From Branchipolynoe longqiensis (Eukaryota > Annelida > Polychaeta > Phyllodocida > Polynoidae): a DNA stretch of 64,000 nucleotides. Location of the stretch: assembly GCA_030323885.1 (NCBI GenBank), contig CM059187.1, positions 134,318,029-134,382,028 of the forward strand. Direction: 5' to 3'. Shown one piece after another: positions 41,559 through 50,870 of the stretch. The notes beneath the pieces were generated by a model. It was not told the origin of the DNA, did not search any database, and saw nothing but the letters and a program-made list of their open reading frames with translations. The position numbers and the translations under genes are program-made. Numbering within the stretch: position 1 is the stretch's first letter; each line of letters opens with the position of its first letter.

Positions 41559-41757
41559 TGATTTTAAAACACGCGAATGAATAGGCATGAATATTAAAAT
41601 TCTCTCATCACGGGCCTCAGCAGCAACAGGTTCTGCTAAATTGACTTAGCATACCTTTCTATGCAACAAGTGCTTAATACGCACAAGAGTACGTAGGTTG
41701 AATGGGTAGAATAAGATTTAGGTACGTCATTTCAGTACAAGATGTTACTTGTCTCAG

Positions 41758-41810
41758 CCGTCCTGATATTACCTTAGATGTTGCCAGGACGTAAAACTCC
41801 AACAACTCAA
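41758..41810 (+). mobile_element. Truncated SINE-1 tail with 13-bp target duplication
   Basis: A 53-bp piece (TCCTGATATTACCTTAGATG, then CAGGACGTAAAACTCC) lies between two exact copies of TTACTTGTCTCAG (41745-41757, 41811-41823). It is a clean LINE-machinery insertion. Confidence 0.9.
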
Positions 41811-41904
41811 TTACTTGTCTCAGAATTTTGGTGTGCATGCCAAAATTAACTTAGTATATTTTCACCTCAAATATATCCAAAGCATTTATAACAAAGGTTA
41901 ATTG

Positions 41905-42005
41905 AATTTAAAATAAGGTAGATTATATTATAATAATCAACTCAAAATATTATTCTTTTTAAAAAATGACAGAAATTCTAAACCATTGCAATGTGTAACC
42001 TTAAC
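41905..42005 (+). repeat. Interspersed repeat R1
   Basis: TAAGGTAGATTATATT, then ATGACAGAAATTCTAAACCA and CAATGTGTAACCTTAA. Similar blocks lie at 54360 and 60515-60890. Family unknown. Confidence 0.6.
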
Positions 42006-42074
42006 AGTCCGAGCTCTCATGACGTAGATGAAGGCGCACGGGAAATTTGAGAAACTCTGTATGCTCTTAGTGTT

Positions 42075-42520
42075 AAGCCTAGATCACACCTACCCGGATA
42101 AGGGGCCTGACAAGCCCCAGACCGTGATCCGGTGTGGTCCGTGGCTATCCGGCGTGATCCGTGGCTCATCCGTGGCTGGTCCTTGGTGATCCTTGGTGAT
42201 CCTTGACTGGATGTTTTAAGATGTTTAAAACATCCGGGGCGATCCGGGGAATATTACAATCCAGGCTCGATCTGGCATCATCTGGCATCATCCGGGTGTA
42301 ATCCGGGGTGGTCCGGGTAGTCCGGGGGTGCTCCGGGGGTAGTCCGTGTACCGTTCAGGGTTGTCCGGTGCAGCCCCGGTGTTTTTTTTAACCGGATGAG
42401 CCACGTTTTAGCCATCGTTTAACCCGGACCAGCACCCGGATAAGCTGGATGAGCACGGATTAGCCACGGATCGCTACGGATAGCCCGGTTTACCACGGAT
42501 CAGCCCAGGATGAGCCCTGT
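42075..42520. repeat. CpG-rich element built of ATCCGTGGCT words
   Basis: The left half repeats ATCCGTGGCT, GATCCGG and GTCCGGG; the right half repeats the complements (AGCCACGGAT, CCGGATAAGC). It behaves as a large imperfect palindrome of about 445 bp. The ends are not clear-cut and no target duplication is assigned. Confidence 0.6.
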
Positions 42521-42558
42521 TTTTGTATATACACGCGTATATATCCATGATATGCCGG

Positions 42559-43049
42559 TGTCGCAGCTTGAGTGCCCTGCCAGTTTAAGCGCCCTTCTGT
42601 TGCTTCTGCGCATGCACGGATAGAGACAACATTAAAAGCACCCGAACTATCACAGTAATTTGTGATTTTTGGTGCTTTGAAAGCAAATTTCTCTTGTTTC
42701 TAATAAATAGTTCAGATCTTTCTCTACAATTTCACATTCAGCTTTTTTTTTGTCAGCCAATTGGAAGTTCTTTAATCTATTTTGCGAAAATAGTTTTTGA
42801 GGCCATGATCTGGTAAGGATAACACTGGCACTGACACTCAGAATATCCCAACTTTCACTATTATCTCTGTCTTTAATACTTTCAGAGTAAATTGCTCTTA
42901 GGTTACATTAAATACTTCAGATCTTCCTCTTCAATTGCACATTAAGATATTTTTAATCGATCCAATGAAAGCTTTTAAATCTATTTTACAAAAAAAGTAT
43001 ACAACCACTGGCAGGGCGCGCAAACTGGCAGGGCGCTCAAACTGCGACA
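42559..43049. mobile_element. MITE with CCGG target duplication
   Basis: The ends are TGTCGCAGCTTGAGTGCCCT and the complement of GGGCGCTCAAACTGCGACA, flanked by CCGG on both sides (42555-42558, 43050-43053). The right arm (about 42856-42990) is closely similar to the left arm of the MITE at 1633, although their terminal repeats differ. There is no ORF. Confidence 0.85.
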
Positions 43050-43238
43050 CCGGTGTAGTGGATATGCAGTGCCTCCCCCTGCTGTGGTTAAATGGCATTG
43101 ATAGTAGGTTAGTTGGGTTCGAATCCATCAGGTGGCGCTTCCCCGCCTCGTCCCTACCCGCCAGCTTGGCCCAACCCCACTCTTGCTTCGGACCTTGCTC
43201 GGCCCACCTGCTTCCTCTGTGTTTTTGTAATTTGCCAT

Positions 43239-44210
43239 ATGGCAAGAAAAGCCCTATCCAGACGCCGTAGACGCACACGTTCGTCTTCGGGTACATCAAG
43301 TGAACGCATGCCGAGCAGGTAAAGGTGTTTGAAAAGTAAGTGGCCCATCATACAAAGGATAAAAAAGCGGTGTCAAAATTAAATCCGCATGAACTAGTTG
43401 AAGCGAACTGTCGGTGGGTGTTGGACTACCCAGATGACACTATGGATGACTACCGTCGAATGTTCCAACATATAGCATAAATCTTGAGTAAGGCTCGGGC
43501 TGATAGGTTTTTGTATTCAGCCCATGTTGGATAGGACATGTCAGTTCATAAAGACGCTTTGACAGACGGCTTTGCCGCTTTCGGTGCTGGTTCACCGGAA
43601 CACGCGTTATACCATTACGCCTTCGAAAACATTTGTATCCGTAAGGAAACAAGTACAGGTGGAATTGACGGGGCGAACGCATACACGAAGGACGGCAAAC
43701 GGCCGTGCTACGCATTCAACAAGGAAGGAGGATGCCCGACGGGAAGAGGCGAATGCACCTATGGCCATTGGTGCGCAAAAAGGCAGCTCACAAATCACTA
43801 TGATGCAAGAAGGAATGATTATCTCCTGAAATTGTCTGGTGATGAACACGATAGTTTTGCCACATTACACGATTGTGATTATTTTGGGGATTGCCCTACA
43901 GTTGTTAGTGACCGGATTCCTAAATTAGTTCAATGTGTTAGTGATGTTTGTGCCTCTACGGAAGTATTCACTACGGCTATATCAGGCAATAATTCGGACA
44001 ACGACCAGTGCCCAAATGATACGGCTGAGCTATCAGCCGACTATCAAGCAGCTATTGAGATCGAGCATTTACTGGATGGTTGCATTCTGCCGTCTGCTGA
44101 CTGGATATCAATCGTCGCCTATAAGGACCAATTAGTAGTGTCTGCGGTCGACTTGGGACACAAAAACAATTCAAAATCGTTCTCAATAACCAAGGATTGT
44201 GATTTGTCAA
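43239..44210 (+). pseudogene. Gag-like ORF of a tyrosine-recombinase (DIRS-type) element, truncated
   Basis: It starts MARKALSRRRRRTRSSSG, then has several stops. A readable stretch gives ELVEANCRWVLDYPDDTMDD. From 43538 one frame of about 224 codons has HALYHYAFENICIRKE and the Cys/His cluster CYAFNKEGGCPTGRGECTYG then H, a CCCH-like finger known from Gag of DIRS-group elements. The frame runs into the repeat of the opposite-strand element at 44211, which truncated it. I infer an older plus-strand element cut by the newer minus-strand one. Confidence 0.5.
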
Positions 44211-44289
44211 GTTGGGCTACGGCAAGGAGAGAGACAAGAGCGGTGATGGGTAGGAGACTTTATTTGCGTCAGGGCAGCAAAATATAGGC
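44211..44289 (-). repeat. Split direct repeat B2
   Basis: 79 bp, identical or nearly so to 44526-44604. On the element strand it carries CAAATAAAG, a possible poly-A signal. Confidence 0.9.
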
Positions 44290-44525
44290 TACCGGTAAAA
44301 AAGAAAACAAAATTTTTCAGAGGCAGGAGAGAGACTGACAGCCCGGGCAAGTAGTGCCAGGAACCCACAGGTGGTGGCGCTGGGGTAGCCAGAACCGGGG
44401 CAAATCCGGGCAAGTCAGCGATTGGACAATATAAATAACAGAATAATATCGTAATAATATTACAGATAAACCAGCGAGAGCTCCGCCCCTTTTAAATACG
44501 TATAATACATTATACTCTCTATAAA

Positions 44526-44604
44526 GTTGGGCTACGGCAAGGAGAGAGACAAGAGCGGTGATGGGTAGGAGACTTTATTTGCGTCAGGGCAGCAAAATAT
44601 AGGC
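44526..44604 (-). repeat. Split direct repeat B1
   Basis: Begins GTTGGGCTACGGCAAGGAGA on the plus strand. The 236 bases between B1 and B2 should equal the 5' A1 repeat of an intact element. Confidence 0.9.
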
Positions 44605-44729
44605 CAAGGAGACGCCTAAGCGTCTCCCCCCAACCCAACGCCCGACCCGCAATTCAGAGCGCCTACCTCCCCAGCCGCCAAGAAGCGCCTCCCGCCAACC
44701 CACCAACCTAGGGAGGAAAGCGCCCCCCA

Positions 44730-45818
44730 TTACAACGCCACCGGATTAGCCCCCGCACCTAGCGCCTCCCTGCGCCCCACCCCGCGCACCCCGACCCTCA
44801 TGTCGTTCACAATCCTTGTGCCGAGCGGTGTCTTGAGGTATGAATAGACAGTTTCGGACGCCCAGTCGCCCCGGACCTTCAGCTCCTCTATGGTGGCTCC
44901 GCACATGGAAAGGAAGGTGCAACCCCCCCTCCTAAGTGAGTGGGACGAGAGGGAGGCGGCATCGAGCCCCGCCCTGGCTGAGAAAATCTTTAGGGTCTCC
45001 TGATAGGCCGAGTAGGGGAAGGGGGCGGAACTCCCGCCGCCGCATGGAATGCGGAAGGCTGCCTGAGATGGTTTGGCGGCAATCTGGCTGAAATGCCGCT
45101 CGGTCCAATAAACCGCACACATGTCAGTATCAAGACACCTAGATATAGGGATCTCGAGGACCCTTTCGCTAAACTGGATCGTCTTGGAGCGGCGGACAGT
45201 CAAAACCAGCCCCCAGTCATAAAACTGGAAGTCTGATCTCAATAAGGAGGAATCCGACAAGGTGACCTGGGACTTACGCAACAGCCCTCGGAATGAGCAG
45301 AGGACTGCTGCGCGCCAGGCGACGTGGCCGGGGTTATTAGTTAACAAGGCGAAGATCTTGCGAAGCATATGGGGAAGGAGGGGCATAGCGCGCCTCGGGA
45401 TATCAGACTTAGCTCTACGAATACCTTTGAGCGTGGAAGATAGGACAAAGTTTGTATAGTCTATAGGCCTTTCGCCATTTTGCTTAAGGAAGTAATTTAG
45501 GCCGCTGAGGTAGTTGATGACCGATACATACTTGAGGTCCCTTGCCAACCAGGCGGCATATAGGGCCACCTGCTCCTCGGAGCATGGTATGGGGGACCTA
45601 GAAGAATGAAAAAGCTCAGCATATCTTAAATATTTCTTGATTTGCGTGGCCCTCGCTATTGTTGAGTTTTGAGCGTATGCTTGATGCTGGTACTGCTGCT
45701 GCTCGGCTCTCAGGGCTGCCCTCACTGAAAGAGACGAGTGATTGGTCAAAAGTGTCGCTGCAACAGAGCATTCTGGCACCATCGACACTCCTGATTCTAG
45801 CGGCACTATCCTTGTCAC
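44730..45818 (-). CDS. Tyrosine recombinase of the DIRS/PAT element (362 codons)
   Basis: The N-terminal part resembles the SAM-like core-binding domain (STIARATQIKKYLRYAEL, YVSVINYLSGLNYFLKQNG). The catalytic part has the first Arg in CSFRGLLRKSQVTL, the HxxR box SSHSLRRGGCTF, a Trp at the second His position (VRGDWASETV) and the nucleophile Tyr shortly after (VYSYLKTPLG). All expected residues are present and the frame is open. It would join circular element DNA to the chromosome. It overlaps the RT-RNase H frame by about 200 bases, a DIRS-group habit. Confidence 0.9.
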   Translation of the reverse strand: MTRIVPLESGVSMVPECSVAATLLTNHSSLSVRAALRAEQQQYQHQAYAQNSTIARATQIKKYLRYAELFHSSRSPIPCSEEQVALYAAWLARDLKYVSVINYLSGLNYFLKQNGERPIDYTNFVLSSTLKGIRRAKSDIPRRAMPLLPHMLRKIFALLTNNPGHVAWRAAVLCSFRGLLRKSQVTLSDSSLLRSDFQFYDWGLVLTVRRSKTIQFSERVLEIPISRCLDTDMCAVYWTERHFSQIAAKPSQAAFRIPCGGGSSAPFPYSAYQETLKIFSARAGLDAASLSSHSLRRGGCTFLSMCGATIEELKVRGDWASETVYSYLKTPLGTRIVNDMRVGVRGVGRREALGAGANPVAL

Positions 45819-46888
45819 ACAGTCTACTTAAGGCATCACATACTACATTAACAGCACTACGTATATAAACAGAAGTAAAGGTAAAATTGTATTGAACCGA
45901 GAACCAAAATATTCTGCGCAAGAAGTGCATGATTTCGGCACTCCTAGACCTCCCAGTATTAAGGGCTGCCTGCACAACAGAGCTATCGGTGACGAAAATG
46001 ACCGCAGTATCGCCCCAGCCCGAACTCCAACGGACGCAGGATGCGTAGACCGCCCACATCTCCTGCACGTTGATGTGGGCGGTCCAGACATCCTCCGGAG
46101 GACGGAAGTGGTGATGACCAACGTACTCGTCAAGGATGTCTTCCGTCGCGTCTGTGTATGCACCGACAGTCCAATCGCTGCCATGCAGGGCACCGAAGCC
46201 CCACTTGGAAGAGTCGCTGTAACAGGATACAACTGGGGCAAATTTACCGAGAATCTTGGCTTTCCCGTTAAAGTTACTTGCAAAATTCAACCACCAGTCG
46301 AGGTCTTCCCTAACTCCAGTGCCTAGCCTCGTTCTATGGAAAGGTTGCTTGAGTTTAGACATGAGATCATAGATCCGCCTAGAGAAGGTCCGCCCGCCCC
46401 GGACGACCTTGGCACAGTGAGCGAGCAACCCGCCCACCTGCTCCAGCTCCTTTCTGCTGGCCTTCCTGCGCCCACGTAGTTTGCGGAGGATCTCTAATGT
46501 TCTCTCTAATTTAACCGGAGGAAGGCTAAGCTCGAGGCGTACAGAATCTATGAATATGCCAAGGAACCTAACCTTGGTCTCGACACCACTGACCTTCTTG
46601 AAGTTAACAAAAAACCCCAGTCTTCTCAAGATGTGGATGAGGGTTCTCTGAGCGCCCTGGACCTCCGAACGCGTCCCCCCGACTAGACAGAAGTCATCCA
46701 GGTAGTTTACGACTCTGGCCAAGCCTTCGCGAACACCGCATCTCACGATGAAGTCCGAAACCTTGGAAAAGATAAAGGGGCTCGATGACAGGCCCATGCT
46801 CAACCGATTATCAACAAAGTAATCGAGGTTCTCATCACCATGGCGAAGGCCTTGACGCTGGCGGTCATCAGGGTGGATGGGGACTGCG
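45616..46888 (-). CDS. Reverse transcriptase-RNase H of the DIRS/PAT element
   Basis: Left of the gap the frame reads MGLSSSPFIFSKVSDF and the catalytic box VVNYLDDFCLVGG, then RRLGFFVNFKKVSGVETKVR and a connection region. RNase H follows: VSCYSDSSKWGFGA, HINVQEMWAVYA, VIFVTDSSVVQAAL and VCDALSRL, giving the Asp, Glu, Asp, Asp set. The frame is open to its stop at 45616. The N-terminal RT motifs are in the 500-N gap; the frame right of the gap (47389-47478, MYCKYDANPLSMDRHIPL) fits but cannot be joined with certainty. Confidence 0.85.
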
Positions 46889-47388
46889 NNNNNNNNNNNN
46901 NNNNNNNNNNNNNNNNNNNNNNNNNNNNNNNNNNNNNNNNNNNNNNNNNNNNNNNNNNNNNNNNNNNNNNNNNNNNNNNNNNNNNNNNNNNNNNNNNNNN
47001 NNNNNNNNNNNNNNNNNNNNNNNNNNNNNNNNNNNNNNNNNNNNNNNNNNNNNNNNNNNNNNNNNNNNNNNNNNNNNNNNNNNNNNNNNNNNNNNNNNNN
47101 NNNNNNNNNNNNNNNNNNNNNNNNNNNNNNNNNNNNNNNNNNNNNNNNNNNNNNNNNNNNNNNNNNNNNNNNNNNNNNNNNNNNNNNNNNNNNNNNNNNN
47201 NNNNNNNNNNNNNNNNNNNNNNNNNNNNNNNNNNNNNNNNNNNNNNNNNNNNNNNNNNNNNNNNNNNNNNNNNNNNNNNNNNNNNNNNNNNNNNNNNNNN
47301 NNNNNNNNNNNNNNNNNNNNNNNNNNNNNNNNNNNNNNNNNNNNNNNNNNNNNNNNNNNNNNNNNNNNNNNNNNNNNNNNNNNNNNNN
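46889..47388. other. Assembly gap (500 N)
   Basis: Exactly 500 N inside the RT of the DIRS/PAT element; true length unknown. Confidence 1.
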
Positions 47389-47515
47389 CACTGAGTCAAT
47401 CAATCTCAGCTTGGCATGTTTGTGCAACGGGATATGTCTGTCCATAGATAAAGGATTCGCGTCGTACTTGCAGTACATGGGTGAATACTGTGAAAGTATG
47501 ACGTCTGAACACTAT

Positions 47516-47606
47516 AGCTGTGTTTACACGGGCGAGGGTAAAACGATTTAAGACAAATCGATTTATATAGCGATATAGCGATTGGTAGACAGGAAGTGTG
47601 AACACT
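47516..47606. mobile_element. Short MITE of the AGCCGTGTT family (91 bp), TSD TAT
   Basis: The ends are AGCTGTGTTTACACG and the complement of AGTGTGAACACT, flanked by TAT on both sides (47513-47515, 47607-47609). It is an internal-deletion derivative. Confidence 0.75.
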
Positions 47607-47660
47607 TATTTGTCTCTCATTTTTGCTTGAGTGCAAGTAATTAGCAACACAAGGAATATA

Positions 47661-48959
47661 TTAGTAGCATGTGGTGAATAAGTGGTCAAATTTCCCTGGA
47701 TCATCAGCCCATGCTTTTTCTAATCTGTTCTTGAATGAATTTATTGAGCCGGCATCTATAACATTTTGTGGGAGACTATTCCATATATTTATGATCCTGT
47801 TTGAGAAACTGTGTTGCCTTAATTTTGAAACGGCTCTGGGTTTTACTAGTTTGAGAGTATGGCCACGGCTGCCTTCTCTATTATTCAAGGTGAAAAATTG
47901 GTTCATATCTATTTTATCAAAACCTTTCATAATTTTAAATACTTCAATTATGTCACTTCTTTTCCTTCTGTAGGAAAGGGTAGGAAGTTTCAATTTCCTG
48001 AGCCTTTGTTCATAGGGTAAGTCCTTTATAACTGCAACTAGTTTCGTTGCACGTCTCTGAACCTTTTCGATCTCCAGAATATCTTTCCGAAAAATTGGGC
48101 TCCAAATTTGTGGACAGTATTCCAAAATTGGCCTAACAAGAGACTTAAATAGAATGAGAAAATTGTTCTTGTTGAGGCGATGGAAGGTTCTTTTAATTAT
48201 TCCTACTCTCTGGTTAGCATTTGAGATGATAGTCCTCATGTGTTTCTGAAAGGAGAGTTGGGAGTCGAAGGTTACACCCAAGTCCTTTTCATAGCTATCT
48301 TGTTGCAGGACAGTGTTCTGCATAATATAGGCATAATGAGGATTATTTTTCCCGTAATGAATAATTTTGCACTTCTTTTCATTGAAGGGCAATTGCCATT
48401 TCTCGGACCATTGTGAGAGTTTCAGAATATCCTCTTGCAAGAGATTTTTATCTCTTACGTCTTTTATTGCTCGAAAGACCTTTGTGTCATCCGCAAATAT
48501 TTTTAGGTTTGATGAGACACTGCCTGGCAGGTCATTTATAAATATTATAAATAATATTGGTCCCAGCACACTTCCCTGAGGTATTCCTGAGGTGACATTC
48601 TTAAAGGAAGATTTTTTATTACCTACAACTACCCTTTGCTTTCTCTCAGACAGGAAGTCCTGTATCCATTCAGAAATTGATCCGGATATTCCCAGAGCTT
48701 TGACTTTGTTTAATAGTCTTTTGTGGGGCACACTATCAAAGGCTTTGGAGAAGTCCAGATAGACGGTGTCCCATGCCAGGCCATGATCCAGCCAGTCAGT
48801 CCAAATTTCCATCACTTCTAGTAGTTGTGACAGGCAAGATTTTCCTCCAGTGAATCTGTGTTGGTCCGGAGATATCAATCCTAGTTTTTCCAAGTGTTCT
48901 ACGACACAGTCTCGGATTATTCTTTCTAGCATTTTACAGCATAGGGAGGTTAAACTCAC
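47661..48959 (-). CDS. LINE reverse transcriptase (432 codons, open)
   Basis: Non-LTR RT motifs: MSLTSLCCKMLERIIRD, HRFTGGKSCLSQLLEVME, YLDFSKAFDSVPHKRL, SGIPQGSVLGPILFIIFIND and catalytic IFADDTKVFRA. Then YEKDLGVTFDSQLSF, VRPILEYCPQIWSP and IEKVQRRATKLV, and the end INIWNSLPQNVIDAGS. It shares layout with the LINE at 25733 (both have VRPILEY and RRSD/RRFRGD near the end). The upstream fingers (VSKAPGPDGIHAKISKE at about 49120-49190) are in another frame, so it is broken overall. Confidence 0.9.
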   Translation of the reverse strand: MSLTSLCCKMLERIIRDCVVEHLEKLGLISPDQHRFTGGKSCLSQLLEVMEIWTDWLDHGLAWDTVYLDFSKAFDSVPHKRLLNKVKALGISGSISEWIQDFLSERKQRVVVGNKKSSFKNVTSGIPQGSVLGPILFIIFINDLPGSVSSNLKIFADDTKVFRAIKDVRDKNLLQEDILKLSQWSEKWQLPFNEKKCKIIHYGKNNPHYAYIMQNTVLQQDSYEKDLGVTFDSQLSFQKHMRTIISNANQRVGIIKRTFHRLNKNNFLILFKSLVRPILEYCPQIWSPIFRKDILEIEKVQRRATKLVAVIKDLPYEQRLRKLKLPTLSYRRKRSDIIEVFKIMKGFDKIDMNQFFTLNNREGSRGHTLKLVKPRAVSKLRQHSFSNRIINIWNSLPQNVIDAGSINSFKNRLEKAWADDPGKFDHLFTTCY

Positions 48960-49009
48960 AGGTCTGTAATTTGATACCAGGCGTTTTGGTCCCTTTTTAT
49001 GCAGGGGTT

Positions 49010-49741
49010 CTACCTCAGCATCTTTCCATTGTTTGGGTATTTTCCGTTCAAATAGGCTTTTACGGTAGAAGATGTCAAAATAGGTCCAATTTGCTCAGAA
49101 CACTCTTTGCTGATTTTTGCATGGATCCCATCTGGCCCAGGTGCCTTGGAGACATTTAGTTTTTCAATTAATTTGTCAACTTTATCGTCTGTTATGTCAA
49201 CGTCACTGATGAATTCTGTGACTCCTGAATCTGGAGAGGGTGGGATATTATTCGTATTTTCATTGGTAAACACACTGACGAAGAACTCATTGAGTAGTTC
49301 AGCTTTGCCTTCATCGTCTACGATTAGTTCGTCATCACTATTGGCTAGAGCTGGTATGCCATTGCCATTTTTTTATTTATGTGAAGCATAACTCCAGAAA
49401 TTTTTCGGGTTATTTTTAATGTCTTGGACAATTTTGTCCTCAAAAGTCTCTTTGTGTCCACTGACAATGTCATTTGCGGCATTCCTAGCGATAGTGTATT
49501 TTTCCCAATTTTCCAATGTCTTATTATTGAAGTAGACATTCCATGCTTTGTTTTTCAATTTTCTGGCAGTGGTAATATCCCTGGAGTACCAAGGAGGTTG
49601 TTTCCTGGTTGTGAATTTTCTTAGTGGTATGTGCCTTTTGATAGCACCTGATAACACATTTTGAAACAGGTCCCAGCACTCTTGCACATTTTTCTCCTTA
49701 AATTTATTTAGCAAGTCTTGGGACATGATATCATTACTCAT
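49010..49741 (-). pseudogene. LINE ORF2 linker and RT fingers, frameshifted
   Basis: Two frames: MSNDIMSQDLLNKFKEKN to NFWSYASHK (49373-49741), and FISDVDITDDKVDKLIEKLN to SKAPGPDGI (49010-49273). They belong to the same ORF2 as the RT at 47661 but are out of frame with it. Confidence 0.8.
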
Positions 49742-49861
49742 GGCAATGTAATCCCCTCTATAATATGAGTATCTTAGTGGGATGGTCTCATTTTCTGTTT
49801 TAACATCGATTTTGAAGGATATGACAGCATGGTCACTCTTTCCGATCGGGGCGAAGCGAAG

Positions 49862-50355
49862 TAGTGGTGCGTTTACACGAGCGAGTTTGAAGGTGTGTCG
49901 GCGACCGGGAACCAGCAGCCTTAGTGGTGAGCCTGTAGCCGGCGAGCACTGCTATTTGTTTAGTTTACACTCGTCGATTTGACAATAAAATAGCTGCTAC
50001 ATTAATATCGCTTGGAATTTAGGGTTAATTTAATTAAATTTCGGCCCTATATTCTGTTAAATATGATCGCATTCACTAGATTTTGGCCTAATCGGTCCCT
50101 AACACTGCCGGGCACAAGCGATTAGTTACAGCTGAGCCTGTACCCGGCAAGCACCACTATTTTACACTATCGCCGCCAGGGAACCAGCTGAATCGCTTCA
50201 TCTATACTACCTGGCAAGGTGGTTTACATCTACCGATTTATATGAATCGATTCAGCCCTAAAATGCCACAGGGTCGCGTTGACACGGCAAATGTAAATCG
50301 ATCTAGGCAAGTCGTTTTATATGAGGCGTTTTAACTCGCGCGTGTAAACGGGGCT
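49862..50355. mobile_element. MITE of the AGCCGTGTT family (about 494 bp), reverse orientation
   Basis: The right end GCGTGTAAACGGGGCT and the left end GGTGCGTTTACACGAGCG are related inverted repeats. The centre matches the 11093 and 18870 copies in reverse. Flanks do not match each other: LINE ORF2 on the left, Gypsy-2 LTR on the right. The copy therefore marks a rearrangement or deletion junction rather than a simple insertion. Confidence 0.8.
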
Positions 50356-50522
50356 TTTGACTTCTGGATACTGAATGGTTTATTCACGGCCTAGGGCTCG
50401 CTTGACCTGCCGGCTAAACTTTCCATGATGTCATCTCATTAGCATATTCCTTTGTCTCAAACTCTGCATCTTGTTAACATATATTATCCACACCCCTATA
50501 CGTCTATTACGCATATATCACA
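50356..50522 (-). repeat. Gypsy-2C 3' LTR, truncated at the outer end
   Basis: It lacks the first 24 or so bases found in the other LTRs. It begins at TTGACTTCTGGATACTGAAT next to the MITE end. Confidence 0.85.
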
Positions 50523-50870
50523 TCCCCCTCAAAGTATTTCTGAAAGATGAAATATTTCAAAATAACAATGGCAATAAAACAACATACTAGTCAGACGAAT
50601 GCATAATAACATATATGCGTACTTAACTTAAACACAAGTCCTTGCAATGTCTTAGTGCTCAATGCACTTAAGTCCTCAATGTCCGGCCGTAATGCCCGAC
50701 GTCATAAAATGTCCATCAGATATAACATACTAATGAAAATATCTGAAATAAACTTAATCCTACATGCACATGTTACACGTGTACATAGTCAATCTACACT
50801 GACCTCCTACAGGTCCAACCTGCTCGCCGGCCTATCAGCCGACCTGACCTACTTAGATTAGCCGCACTGT

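Larger units (their letters stand above)
44211..47478 (-). mobile_element. PAT/DIRS-type tyrosine-recombinase retrotransposon
   Basis: On the minus strand RT-RNase H comes first (45616-47478, with a 500-N gap inside), then an overlapping tyrosine recombinase (44730-45818), then a B1-A2-B2 set of split direct repeats (44604-44211). The matching A1 and gag at the 5' side are not found before the MITE at 47516, so the element is 5' truncated. Such elements integrate by recombinase, without target duplication. Confidence 0.85.
47640..49861 (-). mobile_element. CR1/jockey-type LINE, cut at its 5' end
   Basis: The minus strand carries the end of the endonuclease (GKSDHAVISFKIDV near 49830), a linker (QPPWYSRDITTARKLKNKAW, FWSYASHK) and RT. 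It stops abruptly at 49861, where a MITE begins, so the front of the endonuclease and any ORF1 are missing. Three frames cover 49010-49850; the main RT frame is intact. Confidence 0.85.

Noticed and set aside
43091..43125. B-box-like GGGTTCGAATCC as a tRNA gene
   Set aside because: No cloverleaf could be drawn around it and no A box lies at the right distance.
46785..47551. Open frames running through the N block
   Set aside because: They consist almost entirely of undetermined residues; only the minus-strand RT frame is supported by sequence on the left side.
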